This document shows, piece by piece, positions 32,894-45,871 of a stretch of DNA of 64,000 nucleotides (positions within the stretch are counted from its first letter, which is position 1; every line of letters starts with the position of its first letter). The translations under genes were made by a program, and so were the position numbers. The notes beneath the pieces were generated by a model. It saw only the letters and a program-made list of their open reading frames with translations. It ran no database searches and had not been told where the DNA came from. Where the stretch lies: NCBI GenBank assembly GCA_905250115.1, contig CAJNOI010000030.1, forward strand, positions 2,070-66,069, given 5' to 3'. Source of the stretch: Adineta steineri. Its lineage: Eukaryota; Rotifera; Eurotatoria; Adinetida; Adinetidae.

Positions 32894-33926
32894 ATACAAC
32901 AACATCGGTGGTGTATATGACAGGATGGGGGAGTATTCGAAAGCACTTTCGTATCACGAGAAAGCACTTGAAATTCGACAAAAAACTCTTCCTTCAAATC
33001 ACCCTCATTTGGCTACTATACAGAACAATATCGGCTTAACGTATGAGAAGATGAGAGAGTACTCAAACGCACTTTCATCTCACAGAAAAGCATTAAAAAT
33101 TCGACAAAAAACTCTTCCTTCGAATCATCCTGATTTTGCACAGTCATACAACAACATCGGTGGGGTGTATCACCAAATGGGAGAGTGCTCGAAGGCACTT
33201 TTATATTACGAAGATGCTCTTGAAATTTTGCAAAAGACACTTCCTTCAAATCATCCTGATTTGGCTAATTTATACAACAACATCGGTGGTGTACATGAAA
33301 GCATGGGAAATCACTCGAAAGCACTTTCGTATCACGAGAAAGCACTTGAAATTCGACAAAAAACTCTTCCTTCAAATCATCCTGATTTGGCTACTTCTTA
33401 CAACAACATCAGTAATGTGTATAGCTATATGGGCGAGTACTCAAAACCACTTAAAATTCAAGAAAAAACTCTTCCTCCAAATCATCCCTCATTGGCTACT
33501 TCTTACAATAACATCAATTTGGTAGATGACCACATGAGTGAGTACTCAAAAGCGCTTTCATTTTACGAGAAAGACCTTGAAATTCAACAAAAAACTCTTC
33601 CTTCGAATCATCCCTCATTGGCTACTTCATACAACAACATCGGTAGTGTGTATGAGAGCATGGGAGAGTACTCGAAAGCACTTTCATTTTACGAAAAAGC
33701 AGTTGAAATTGAACGAAAAACTCTTTCTTCAAATCATTCAGATTTGGCTACTTCATACAACAACATCGGTTGGCTTTATAGATTTATGAAAGACTATTTG
33801 GAAGCACTTTCATATTATGAACGCGCTCTGGACATATTAAAACGTATATTACCACCAACCCATTCTAGTATTGAAGATGTGAAAAAGAGTGTTGAAGTTG
33901 TAAAAAGAATTATACAGAATAAATGA
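32894..33926 (+). CDS. Kinesin-light-chain-type TPR array, 5' end in gap
   Basis: Open from the gap to TGA at 33924-33926. Eight tandem TPR units of 42 residues (pattern YNNIGGVYESMGEYSKALS, then FYEKALEIRQKTLPSNHP) are followed by a 14-residue tail. Unit 5 (from about 33399) is only 35 residues: 7 residues are missing at the helix A/B junction (EYSKPLKIQEKTL). Units are very alike at DNA level, suggesting recent expansion or gene conversion. TPR42 arrays bind cargo or partner proteins. In bdelloids they occur alone or fused to other domains; the N-terminal domain here is hidden by the gap. Confidence 0.8.
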
Positions 33927-34723
33927 TAAATAAATAAAAGAAGGTCTTGTTCACTTGTTTTTAGAATGATTCCATTTTCTAATGGCTGATAAGAGCGTGC
34001 AGAGAACAACTCTGTAAGTAATAAAAATGTAATGGACAAAGCCGACTAATAAGGTAGTACACATTAATACGTATGTGTATAAATGGCCTTTTCAGACATA
34101 TTTATATTTCTAATTCTTTACGAGAGTGTTCTTTGTAATAAAAGAAGAAAAGCCCATATAAAATTCAATTGTAATAGTGTTGAACGAGGCCTGGTATGAT
34201 GAAGACAAAGTTAAGAAAGCTGCAATATATATCGATATGTCGACAACACATGGTCTATTTAAATCAATGAATTAGTATTCATCATCTTAAGCGTGGGCGT
34301 GTGTGTGTTAGTGTAACTGTAGATATTATATTCATTTGTAATCGGCACTCACACCCTCAAGATTGACTTTATCATCAAAATGAAAATATCTCAATAATGC
34401 AATAAATCTGTATTTGAAAAATAATTTCTTAGACGTAACTATGAAGATCATTGAATCAGTAGTTCTAGATCATATTCTTTTTAATAGTCGACGTCAGTAT
34501 AATTGAAGCTGAAAACATTGATACAAAATCGATATGTGTAACAGCCTGTTGTGTTAATGATGAGTCATCATCTCCTTTATTATTAACTATATCTAGTGAA
34601 TATATACCTTGTTGATCTTTATTAAAGAATCATTTTTGAAGTAGCTGTATATATCAAATCAAAACAAAATATTGAATGTTAATGAATAATCTTAAATAGT
34701 TATTTTTGTCATTAGATGACAAC
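33927..34723. other. Intergenic with one hairpin
   Basis: This spacer joins the accessory half to the housekeeping half. Apart from the hairpin at 34281-34365 I see nothing in it. Confidence 0.45.
34281..34365. repeat. Telomere-like hairpin element with both caps
   Basis: The left end is ATCATCTTAAGCGTGGGCGT and the right end GGCACTCACACCCTCAAGAT. Caps CATCTTAAG and CTCAAGATT pair. The loop is about 35 bp. Confidence 0.65.
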
Positions 34724-34797
34724 GGTCCCTTAGCTCAGCTGGTTAGAGCGCCGTGCTAATAACGCGGAGGTCATGAGTTCGATCCTCATAGGGACCA
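34724..34797 (+). tRNA. tRNA-Ile (anticodon AAT)
   Basis: The 74-nt gene folds as a full cloverleaf: acceptor GGTCCCT/AGGGACC with discriminator A, D-arm GCTC...GAGC, anticodon stem CCGTG/CGCGG (one mismatched pair) around loop CTAATAA (anticodon AAT, read as IAU after editing), and T-arm ATGAG/CTCAT with TTCGATC. The D-arm (TAGCTCAGCTGG) and T-loop (GTTCGATC) match internal promoter boxes A and B. No intron. CCA is not encoded. Confidence 0.95.
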
Positions 34798-34799
34798 GA

Positions 34800-34808
34800 T
34801 TTTTTTTT
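34800..34808 (+). terminator. RNA polymerase III terminator of tRNA-Ile
   Basis: A run of nine T starts three bases after the tRNA's last base, the usual pol III stop. Confidence 0.85.
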
Positions 34809-35029
34809 CAAAATTTACTCATACAAGAAGATTACAGTCATATAAACAACTAACAAAATATAGTAATGTGCACTTAGAACATGTTATTATTGATTTTTCT
34901 TTAAACTTTAAACTTTAGTTTATATGATAAGATAACTGATCTTTCGTTTTTTATTTGTTAAACAACAAGAATGACAACAACGATAAGGGCATAAAAAGAA
35001 GTTGACCTAAATCATATACGGTCGAAATT

Positions 35030-36129
35030 TTATTTGTTCTTTTTGCGTTCACTTTCATTTGTAATTTTTTTGTCTGTTGGTTTTTTTGTTAAATATGATA
35101 CGAAAAAGAAATGTAAAAATAAACCAAAATAAACTGCATACATAACAAATGACCAGAATATATTAGCATAAGCGACTCGACAAGGTACATCATCTTGTTT
35201 ATACACATATGCTTTATAATTAACAAAACATCCGACAACCATTTGTGATAATTGAAATATTGTAACTGTTACTGATACCCATTTTGGTATACGAAATCGC
35301 ATAGCACGAAATGCATAATACGAGTACATAAGTGCTAAAATATATGAATTCTTTAAAAAATAAAACAAAAAATAATTTAATAATTACCATGAACACTATA
35401 ATTCATAAAAACGAACCAACGTCCACTAGCTGTCCAATCATGATAACTATTAGAAAATAAAAATTTCCATATGGTAAATTGAACAATAAATAAATAAACT
35501 GATTTTTCTTACCTATACCAGGCATAAATTAAAACAGTAGCATGATGAAACCAATGAAGAAAAATTAATTTTTGTTTTCGAAGTACAATAAATAATGTAT
35601 CAATAAGTTCAGGAACTTTTGATATACAAAATATTGATATCCTAAAAAAATAAAAATAATATATATATTTTCTTAAATTATAATTTAATATTATATACCA
35701 AAATCCAGTGACACTATATATATTACTATTATCACAAATAGTATATTGTAAACCTTTTTGAGTTAAACCATAGATCATTTCAGGTACACAACGTATCATT
35801 CCAAATATACTAAATAAAGCCAATGACATATTCCATAAAATTAATAATCCTCGTATTTGATAAGGTTCACGTTTTTCCATTAATGATCGACCATAATAAA
35901 TTAATCCAACATAAATTATTGAATAAACAATACTTAACCACCACCATTTATTCATCCACTCATAAATATGGTGAGCATATGTTTTATCAAAAAATTTTCT
36001 TTCAAAATCAAAGACAAATGGATGATGTATGCCAATGACATCACGTACCCATGGTGTCACATGAAATTGCTTGGGATTAAAATATTCTCGTAGAATTGGA
36101 TTTTGATAAAATGATTCGAAAACCTCCAT
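35030..36129 (-). CDS. Very-long-chain fatty acid elongase (ELOVL family, ELOVL3/6-like)
   Basis: Exons 36129-35699, 35641-35513, 35446-35388 and 35334-35030 give 307 residues. The 3-ketoacyl-CoA synthase histidine box HWFHH lies in exon 2 (LIFLHWFHHATVLIYAWY) and is followed across the intron by SYHDWTASGRWF. The upstream KVPELIDT and downstream MNYSVHALMYSYYA and QMVVGC motifs are also family marks. Several hydrophobic segments fit a seven-helix ER protein. The C-terminus is Lys-rich (KKPTDKK, ERKKNK), an ER-retention type tail. YAWYSYHD and the length favour the ELOVL3/6 branch, which extends saturated and monounsaturated C12-C18 acyl-CoAs; that subgroup call is inference. Confidence 0.92.
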
Positions 36130-36466
36130 TGATTAAATCTGCTATCTAAAATAAAACAACAATAAGTTTAAAAAAAAAAAGATTCATTGTTTGGTTTTTT
36201 TTATCAACGCAGATGTATACCGCATCACTACTACACAACGACAGTTAACGCCGCCGTTCGGAACACGTCATAAATAGAAAAGAATGTAGTAGGTGGTTGC
36301 GTACACACGTTTGACGATAGAAAAGAAAGAAAGAAATACTGTTCTTATATACGTCGTCAAAGATAAGTATATAGTAACTCCGTAGAAACTAATACAAAAA
36401 CAAAAAAAAGCACACATAGTAACGATTAAAAAAACCTGAGGTTATATAAAAAAAACAGATCTTATT

Positions 36467-39400
36467 TTATGAGTGAGATGTTGGTCCATGACCATATACT
36501 TGTATATACTGTTCAAGTTCTTTTTGAAGAAGAGCAATACGTTGTTGTAAATAAACGACTTGTTGTTTTAATGAATATATTGTATTTTCTAAATCAAGTT
36601 TAACATCATTTGATACAAGATCTTTGATATTCTTTTCATGTGTTAAACGACATTCCATCATTTCACGTTTATGTTGTTCAGTTAAACTTACGATTTTACG
36701 TTCGAGTTGATCATTTTTAGATTTTAATGCATTAAAATCTTTATCAAATTTTTTGATATAGAAATCAAATTGCTAAAAATAAGAGAATACAATATAAATT
36801 CGATTCTATGTAACTAGCTATAAATGACAAACAGATTTTTATAATAAAGACAGCTGGTTGTATCATTATGTAGTAATGATATCTTATTTGAAAAGATGTT
36901 ACCCTAGTTTCTGATATTTAAGTGATTCTCGTTTATTGAATATTATTTGAAAAGAAAATCTAATTGATATAACATACGGATTTCATATCATTTTTTTCAT
37001 ATGAATATTGTTCATTTAAAATACGATTTTGTTTGTCATATAATATTTTCGCATGATTTTTTTCTCCTTCAATTTTTTCAATTATTTTTTGTTGATCATT
37101 TATAATTGATTGTTGTTTTTGATGACGTATTTCAAATTCATCTAGAATAATAAAAAAAATAGAGTTTTATATTAAAATCTAAAGTATTTCTTTTTTGCTT
37201 TTTGAATAAAACAAAACTAACTTTCAATTGTTCTTAATTGTTCTTGTGTTTTTGAAATAATAATTTCAATACGTTTTTCATTTTCATCAGTTTTTTGTGC
37301 ATTTTGTTTTTCAAGTTTTCGAGTAAATTCATCATATTCATTGATAAGCTATGAATAAAAGAAAATCATATTTAACTATATATATGTTAGGGTCAAAATT
37401 AGAATATTCCTGGTTTCGACTATAAAACTTGGTTATAAACTAATAAGGGAAGTAAATGAAAGGTTAAGATCGATAGTGAGGGTGAGTAATCGCAGGAAAC
37501 CTGAGTTTCAGTCAAAACCTTATTGTCTATGAGAATTCTGGCGGTCTTAAATAGACTAACAGTTGAATCCTATACGACACCCTTACCCTCACTATCAGTC
37601 TTAGCCTGTTACTGATTTCCCTTACTGGTTTTTAACGAAGTTTTATAGTCGAAACCGACAATATTCTAATTCTGTCCGGACAAAATTAGAATTCCACTTT
37701 TGCCTGATTCTCAAGAAAAACGAAAATGAATTTCAGCGATCTTTATTTTGTCAATAGACCATTCAATACAGAGTGTACTTATCGAACTGGTTATATTAGA
37801 TGTTTTGGTATATTTTATTACTTTTCAGGAAAATTGCTCAACATTCATGACTATCCTACAATGAAGTCTTGTGTGCAATTTCTTATGCAAAGATCTTGTT
37901 AGACGAAACACTTTTTTTACATTGTTTTTCTTAGCCAAAAACCACACGTAGTATGACTTCCGTTATACTTCAAATTTGTAAAAGTCATCTTCTAAAGAGT
38001 TCACTTTCGTAGTTTCTGCAAATGATATGGGAACTATTTTGAAAATCCGGTCGCTTTCGTATATAAAAGGACATAGAGATACTTTCTATAAAATCTCAAA
38101 AAAAAAGAACTGATGTTAAATTTTTGTAAACAAACCTGTTGTTTTTCATTTTCATGTTTAAGTTTTATTTCAACAGATAGTTTATTAATATCTTGTAATT
38201 CATTTTTCATTTTTTCATCTTTTCTTTCGAGATTATGTTCATATTTTCGTTTAATTTCGTCAATTTCTTTATTAAAATTTTCACGTAATAATTCTTCATT
38301 TCTAAAAATAGAATTATTTAATCTTTTATCGTTATAAATATTGTTCAACAAACTGTTTAAGTAATTGTTCATATTCAATTTTAAATTTTTTAATTAAATG
38401 TTGTTCATTTTCTTGAGATTTATCATGAATTTCTTGAATCTACATATTTAAAAATTTATAAGAAAAAAAAAAAACTTAGAATTTACATGATTTTCTAAAT
38501 TAATTTGTATTTGATCTTTTTGTCGTTTTAATTCATTTTCTAATTGTTCATGATTTTCTTCTTTTAATAATTGAATTTTATTTTCATATTCATTTTCACA
38601 TTGTTTTAAATTTCTTTGATAAATTTCTTGTTGTTCACGAAATTTTTTCTCATATAATTTTTCAATCGTATGAAATTGTTCGGTTATTGTTAATAATTTT
38701 CTTTCTAAATCATCTATTGTCTTAGTTGATTTAGTTTTTATAATATCATTTTCTTTTTTTAATAAATCAATACTTGATTCACAACGAACACGAACAGATT
38801 TTAATTCATTTTCATAACGTTGATTTTTATCAACATGATCACGATCAATATGTCGTTGTTTATTTATTAAATCTTGAACCTATAACACAATAGAAATATT
38901 TATGAATATATATTGAAAAAGAAAAATGTCCTTGAATAAGTGTTAAGTTTTATAGTACAGTATAAACCTGTTGGGTATAAAAAGACCTTTTCAACTTGAA
39001 TGTAAATGAGACTCTTTATATTTTCAAGGTAACTTTTGATAATCGCTCTCAGACTTGAACCAAGTAATTCTTTCATTTTTGCTATTTATCTCATGATGTA
39101 ACAGCATGAACATAAAAACTAAGAATAATAATAGGCATATGTCAAATAATGAAACTAATCATTAATGAATAGCTATTTCATGTTGTTCTTTTGATAAGCT
39201 TATTATACGAGCCTTCAAATTATATGTGACTTTCATTCCTATGACAGAATATCTTAGTTGTCAAGTATTTGGTAAGAAATAGAAGAATAACGATGTTCAT
39301 ATAAGAGGTCTTTTTCATTCAATAGGTTACTTGTAACAAGACATCTTTCTTCGTTATTGTATGAACACTCATAATCTAATAAAACCTTGAACGGAAGAAG

Positions 39401-40655
39401 ACAAGTCCTATCTGCAAGATATATTTATTTTTACAGCAACTATCTACTTGAACACCAGTTCAAGTAGTGTGTTGATTCACTTGTATGGTTTCTAAGCAAA
39501 TAAAGTGCAATACAAGTATCAAATCTCTATTACTTTATCAAAGCATTTAATAGAGTAAACTCTTCATATACAGTTAAGATACTACTTGAATTTTAATGTT
39601 ACCTGTAATTGTAATTTTTCATTATTTTTAATTAATTGAATTTTATCTTCATCTAATTTTTGTTTAACTTGTTGAAGATGTTCAATATTTGAACGTAAAT
39701 CTACTAGACGTTTTTCCATTTCTTCAATAGTTGATTGATTTGTTGTTTGTTGAAATTTATATTCATTTTCCATTTTTTTTAAACGCTAAAAGAAGAGAAA
39801 AATTATTTGAAAAAACTCTAATCAAATTAATTTTTACTTGATTTGTTTCATCTAATAAATCTTGATAAATTCTTGAATGTGATCTTTTCATTTCTTGTTT
39901 TTCATTTTCATGTAAAGTTTTAAGTTCATGAATTTTTCGTTCAGCATCATTTTCAGATTCTTTTAGATGCTGTTGTGTACTTTTCTAAATAATTTTTTTT
40001 TTCAAAATAAAAAAAAATTTTCATCTAATCTTTTTACTTGGTCAAGTCTATTTTGTTGTTTTCCATGTTCGATTTCGATTTTTAAGCGTTTATTTTCTTC
40101 TTGAATTTGACCCGATTGAATTTCTAATTGTCTATTAGTCTCTTCGAGTTCACGTAGTTTACTTTCATAACGATGTTTTAATGTATCGACTTCATTATTT
40201 TTTGTGTCAATCATTTGTTGAATTTTTCTATCGTATTCTTTTTGTGAATGAAGACGATGTTCATCAAGACGTCTTTCAAATTGTCTTACAAATGAATCAA
40301 TCTCGTTTGTAGTTGAATGTCGTTTTTGATTTGTTGAAAATCGTACTGGTGGTGGAATTATATCATGAGAAGAAGTTGCAAATCGATGAAGTTGTTGCTG
40401 CTGTTGATTTGGTAACGTTGTTGATGTTAATGATGAAGAAGCCGAAAGAAGATGTTGAATAAAAACTATTCATAAATATCATTTTCTTCATCATCAGTAT
40501 ATTTTAAAGTTCAAAAGAACATCGATTAGAAGATTTTTGAATGAATAGATTGATTTGATTCCATCTAAACTTTCAGATTGTTGAAGAATAGCTGGTGGTT
40601 GTTCATGTAAAAGAAATAAACTTTCTTCTTGGTCACCGACTAATAATGAGGTCAT
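36467..40655 (-). CDS. CEP112: Centrosomal coiled-coil protein CEP112
   Basis: Ten exons: 40655-40571, 40465-40038, 39984-39838, 39785-39603, 38879-38487, 38439-38354, 38301-38136, 37348-37222, 37141-36978, 36772-36467, giving 694 residues with every junction in frame. Apart from a short N-terminal region and a Pro/Gln patch, almost the whole chain is heptad-rich coiled coil. The C-terminal 45 residues (LENTIYSLKQQVVYLQQRIA, then LLQKELEQY) match the conserved C-terminus of animal CEP112/CCDC46, which I recall as LEDTISSLKSQVNFLQKR. CEP112 localises to centrosomes and spindle poles. The rotifer protein is shorter than the ~955-residue human form. Two introns are long (723 and ~790 nt); the latter holds a foldback element. 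Several donors are GTTTG rather than GTAAG. Confidence 0.8.
37394..37681. mobile_element. Foldback element inside a CEP112 intron
   Basis: Two inverted arms of about 100 bp (37394-37493 and 37578-37681) share ATTAGAATATT, GGTTTCGACTATAAAACTT and GATAGTGAGGGT in the same order. About 85 bp separate them. Arms are diverged by scattered substitutions. It lies wholly in the intron between exons 38301-38136 and 37348-37222. No coding capacity. Confidence 0.75.
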
Positions 40656-41318
40656 GTTTTTAGAAACACCTCGATCGATGAAATAAGAAAAAGAGAATTA
40701 CAGGATAGATGCATGCAACCGCAGCTACGATAGATTAAATAAACAATAAGAAACATTAAAAGAAAAAAATTTTAATCATAGATGGCGTTCATTTATGTTC
40801 CATTTCGATTGTAAACTATGTAAAATCAAAAGGACTAACAGTTTGAAATGTTATTACACATGCATACATTTTATTTTAAAGCTAATTAACTCTATTTAAT
40901 ATCATAATACTAGATCTAATAAACTACCGGGCATATGGAATGGTTCAAATAAATATTTAAATAGGAACAAATGATAAAGATATATAGAATAAGAATTTAC
41001 ACTGAGTAAAATATACGTACAGATAAGCATTTCTTTTTTTTTTATTGTAGTATATATAATTGAAGGTTGATTTTAAAAGTAATGATATACAATCTTATTA
41101 TAAAATTTATTTATCTCCATTTACAATCAATGTATTAACATCGAAGATCATTTAACAAATTTATTTTGTCGTATGATATCGTTTCATTTCAATATCAATA
41201 CGTGTCGTATTACATCATTAATACAAATATTTATTTTTCCAAAATATCTTTAATTTAAAAAAACTTGCAACATGAATAATTAACAACTTTTTTTTCTTCT
41301 TCTTCTTCACCTGAATAA
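40656..41318. other. Intergenic upstream of CEP112
   Basis: 663 bp, AT-rich; it should hold the CEP112 promoter. I see no TATA box, repeat or gene in it. Confidence 0.4.
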
Positions 41319-41462
41319 TTACATTGCTGAATCCATATTATGTTTACCAAAAGCATGATTATTGCTATTTTTGCGTTTGTTATTAGTTGGTTTTAATTTA
41401 TCAAATACTTCTCTTCTCACGGGTTTTTTTTCTTCTTGTTCTTCGTATTCTTTTTTCCTCAT
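41319..41462 (-). CDS. Small charged hypothetical protein, 47 residues
   Basis: From the ATG at 41462-41460 the frame encodes a Lys/Glu/Asn-rich peptide (MRKKEYEEQEEKKPVRREVF, then DKLKPTNNKRK) to a TAA. The same frame is open upstream for 19 codons (through FEQCIPFIL) to a TAA pair, without an ATG. I do not recognise it. It could be a real small protein, or the last exon of a longer minus-strand gene, but I found no acceptor that would support the latter. It is 230 bp from the divergent death-fold gene. Confidence 0.35.
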   Translation of the reverse strand: MRKKEYEEQEEKKPVRREVFDKLKPTNNKRKNSNNHAFGKHNMDSAM

Positions 41463-41692
41463 TAAAATGAAAGGGATGCATTGTTCAAATACACAAACAT
41501 CGATATGTAAATTCAAAGAATCAAATTTTTATTAGTTTTTTCTCGTTCTCTTGTTATTCTACTTTAAATTCAAATTTAAAGCAGATTTGATTTGTTTTTT
41601 AGCTGTCATTTGAATATATATATCAAAGGTGAGAAATCGAGTCGATATTTGATCTACTACATATATATTAAAACTTATTTTCGTACATAATC

Positions 41693-43006
41693 ATGCCAAT
41701 ACGACCTTTGTCAGCTGGTAAAAAAACTGGTGGTAAAAAAAAAGGGAAGAAAAGTGTTATCGATGAAGAAGTAATTGATATTCGTCAAGAACAAATCGAT
41801 AGATTAACACGTGAACAAGAAGAAATTCGTTCAAAATTAAATATGATCTGTTCAAAAATAATAGAAAATATTAATATTGATGAATATGAAAATAATATTG
41901 ATTTAACAAAACAACAACCATCGGATATCTCTCTCGATTGTTTATTATCAATGGTTGATGAAATGTGTTATTATCGAACAGCGTTTCTTAATCTTGTTCA
42001 AGACACTGATGATAAACAAAAAGTTCCTATTCAAGAAAAAATTACACAATTATCAATTGAAGAACCTCAACTATTTCGAAAATGTCTTTCATCAAATCAA
42101 CGATTAACATTTGTTGCTCGAGAACGTGATCTATGGAAAGAAAATGCACAATTACTTCAAATAATGTATGCGACCATAGGTAAAAATAAAATAAAAGAAT
42201 ATAAATATTTTTATTCAATAATATAATTTAGTTGATCAATTAGAAATGGGTATGTTTCAAAAAAAAATTCCAACAACAAACGAGATACTTCAAGCACATC
42301 GATTAAATCTTGAAGATTCTTGTCTTCTTTTTCTAGCACCTAATAATCGATCATGTAAGTTAAGGTATTTTCAAATCTAATCAATACAATATATATATTC
42401 TATATAGTAATGGAACGTCGTAGAAAGAAAAAATTAAATGAATCAGAAGATCAATCGGTTATTTCTGTTGTTAATAATGAAAATATTTCTAAACCAATAA
42501 GTCCATTAGTTTTAAATGAAATTCAAGAACAACCTGCAAAAAATAAACGACGTGTTTCATTTGCTGATAAAGTTAATATAATTATTCATAATGAGCCAAG
42601 TATAGATGAAGATGAATCACATCGTCCATTAGCAAGTGATATATTAATCGATAAAATGGATTCAAATTTACGTATGTTAATTATCAAAGAACTTAGTAAA
42701 GATAATTACATTCAAAGACCACTTTCAAGAATGAGTTCACTCTATGGTACAGATATAAATACATATCAACAACAAAATCGATCCCCTAAATGGGTAGATT
42801 TTGCTCGATTAATTGGTATAAACGAATCAGAAATTGAACATTGGTTATCACAAAGTCTTCAATATCCTGCTGGAAGAGTTATTTCTACTTGGTGTAATTG
42901 TACATCACCACCACCAACTGTTGCTGAACTGTATTCAATTATTTCATCAAATAAACTAAATAGATTAGATCTCGCTCATTCTATTGAAACAATGTATAGT
43001 ATTTAA
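41693..43006 (+). CDS. Coiled-coil protein with C-terminal death-fold domain
   Basis: Exons 41693-42179, 42232-42354 and 42408-43006 give 402 residues. The N-terminus is basic (KKTGGKKKGKKS), then comes a helical region with coiled-coil potential (RQEQIDRLTREQEEIRSKLN). The last ~75 residues look like a death domain: WVDFARLIGINESEIEHWLS matches the helix 2-3 signature (W..LA..LG...EI..W), followed by PPTVAELYSII and a helix-6-like end. Death domains mediate homotypic assembly in signalling complexes, but I cannot name a subfamily. The gene is divergent from the CEP112 side and convergent with RPL37A, whose stop lies 199 bp beyond. Confidence 0.7.
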
Positions 43007-43204
43007 AAAAGAAATAAATAATTCAATTATTTAGTCAATTGCGATTTCGGTTGATTAGTGCATCATTGAAAATAATAGAATAGACTTTTTTTTTGTTTTT
43101 CTAATTTTTCATTTATTTATCTTCTTGTCTTTATTTTTTTTAAAAGATGGTCATTATAATAATCAAAACAAACAAAATCATAATATATATATATTTCATT
43201 TGTT

Positions 43205-43544
43205 TTATTGTTCACGCATATCACGTAAACGACGTACAGCTGAACGAACAGCAGCTGCGGTTGATGTTGAGTAAACATAAGCACCACCGGCTACTGTCTT
43301 TTGACATGAACGACATTTCCAAATACCAACACATGAACGTTTCATGTTGTCTTTACCACAAAATGAACATGTATATTTTGAATGTTGAGTTACTTCCATT
43401 TTTTTAACCATTTTACGTAATGATGCACCATAACTAAAAACAATTTTCTTAAATTATATACTATTATCAAAAAAATAAAAATTTTGTAACATACCGTGTA
43501 CCATATTTACCGACAATGCCAACTTTCTTGGTGCGTTTAGCCAT
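43205..43544 (-). CDS. RPL37A: 60S ribosomal protein eL43 (L37a)
   Basis: Exons 43544-43495 and 43433-43205 give 92 residues, the standard length. The zinc-ribbon cysteines [20 protein letters not shown] (two CxxC pairs) and the N-terminal [20 protein letters not shown] are as in all eukaryotic eL43. It is a component of the large cytosolic ribosomal subunit. A 61-nt intron splits Arg17. It sits 150 bp downstream of the mitochondrial L3 gene, on the same strand. Confidence 0.97.
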
Positions 43545-43693
43545 TAGAATAGAATATTATATATCGAACGAAGGTTGATATGAAATCTGTTCGATCTGAA
43601 AAAAAAGAAGTAGAAGAAATAAGTGATTACCTAGTTTAACATTCTAGTTTTTTCTTTTCTGTACAAATAAAAAACAAACAAACAAAATGAAAA

Positions 43694-45046
43694 TTATTTT
43701 TTCTTTTGTGCCGTTTTAGCTGTAGTACGACGTGTTGTTAACGGAGCTATTTGTACATCATCTAATGTTAATGTTGGTTGATCAAAATGATAAATATCAT
43801 CAGAAAATAATTCTTCATCTAATATTTTTCCATCTTGAGGATAATAAGTTGGAAATGGTGGATGATTATCTTTTGTAAGTTTTTGTTTTCGTTCATATAA
43901 ACTTGAATCTTGTATACGCATATAACCATGATTTGGTCCAGGTACAGCTGGACCCATTAAATAAAGAACATTATATTTTGTATTGATTCGCCAAACTTTT
44001 AAACCTTTCATCATCACTAATTTATTACCCATTAAACCAGGCATTCTTGTACCTGGTAAAATTTTATGTTTACGACCTGAACCAACTGTACCACGTTTAC
44101 GATGAAATTTTGTTGCACCATATTCATCACTTGGACCACCACGGAAACCATATCGACGCATAACACCCTAAATCAATCTATATTATTAAATATCTTTTCT
44201 TTAAATTTTGATTTACTTGAAAACCGAAATCTATTGAACGTGCTTGTACATCAACATAATCTCCACAACGAAAATGTGTTGCATAAAGTGGTGTACCAGG
44301 TTTAATAACACTATTTGGTGTAACAAAAAATCGTGTAAGTTTACGTTTTGGTGGTATACCTGCTTGTTCAAATAAACCATTATAAGCACGAGTAAATTTT
44401 CTTGGATCACTTGATAATGCTCCAACAACAAGCATACCAACTTTTCCATGTAGATCACGACGTAATGGACGTGTAGTAAATAATGTTCGAAAATTAATCA
44501 TTTCAGGTGGTGTATAATTCACAACATGATTATCAATAATTTGAACTAATGTAACATGAAATTTTCTACCTTTTTTATCCCATTGTGGTAATGTTCCTAA
44601 TTTAAGTCCAAGGACACCAGTACGAATTGTTTCAGGATTTGTTGTATATTCACCATGTTTCCATGGGCCATCTTTTAAAGGACTTTCTTTATTGGTATAT
44701 GTTTCATAGACAACTTCTTGCATGAATGTTTGATTTTCTGGAGTCATTTTTTCATCCCATCTGAATGAGAAGAAGGAAGAAAAACAAATAAGAATTAGAT
44801 ATATTTATTAAAAGATTTTAAACAGACCAACCCGCCTCCACGACGTTGAACCCATTTATCATTATAAAATTTATGCCAGTGAAGTTTCTTATAACGTAAT
44901 CTCATTTGTTGATCAGTGAGTTTATGCTGTCGGATCCATGCACATGGGATAAAATTAATACCGGCATTTGGAAGTATTCCTAATGATGAAGGTAGAACTG
45001 GACGTGTGAATAAACGAGTAGATATTGTTTGTAGGGCACGATTCAT
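43694..45046 (-). CDS. MRPL3: Mitochondrial large-subunit ribosomal protein uL3m
   Basis: Exons 45046-44832, 44760-44217 and 44167-43694 give 410 residues. The N-terminus (MNRALQTISTRLFTRPVLPS) is an Arg-rich mitochondrial presequence. The L3 core is clear: RTGVLGLKLGTLPQWDKKG, KPGTPLYATHFRCGDYVDVQ, and the basic loop KFHRKRGTVGSG that reaches toward the peptidyl-transferase centre. It continues to a C-terminal animal-type extension with a Lys-rich tail. At 410 residues it is somewhat longer than the human protein. It assembles early into the mitoribosomal large subunit. Confidence 0.93.
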
Positions 45047-45871
45047 TTCTGATTAGATGAAAATATTCTCATAAAATACATGTAACATACTAGAAATGAT
45101 TTGGTAAAACCAAACAAATGATTAGCCGTGATAGTAGCGACGATGAAAAATAAAGATTTAGACCACCACTATGCGTGCATGTTCTATTAGTTTTATAGAG
45201 GACACTAAGTGTTTTGAAAAATTGATGAATTTTGTTAAGATTAATAATAGAATTTTATTTTGAAAATCAGTATTTGATTAATATGAATATATTTGATTTT
45301 TATACTAAATATATTTGTATATTCAATCAATCGTAATTATGATTGGTTATAAATATCCAACGAATTAATTTTAATATCTATATGAATGAATGAATGGAAT
45401 GACATGAAAAGTGACGTGTACAAATTTTAATTTAAAAAAAAACTGTACAATTACATAGTTATTAGTTGATTTTGAAAAGGGCAAAACAAAAAATCAATTA
45501 AAACAGAATATACGGAATTAATTAAGGTATCATAGTAGGGATCTATCAAAAAGATTGTTTTCGTTCATATCATCACTTCTAAAATGCTAGATTTTATCTC
45601 AAATATTAACACAAGATAAGTGAAATACAATCAATTGAAAATTTAGCCTTTTCCTTTTGAATCATTTGACATTGCATTGATATCATAGAATGAGGAATTC
45701 AAATTTGTTTAGTATTTTGTTGAATAAAGATCAATGATTTCTAATTTTCCTACATTTTGATGAACTGTAGCACAGATTTATGAAAAAAATACTACCAAAT
45801 GAAGATTTTATATCAATCCGTAGAATACCATGTTATTAAACTAAGACAAATAAAATAATATTTATTTTGCT
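45047..45871. other. Divergent intergenic region
   Basis: 825 bp between MRPL3 and the gamma-glutamylcyclotransferase-like gene; both promoters must lie here. AT-rich, with no recognisable element. Confidence 0.4.
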
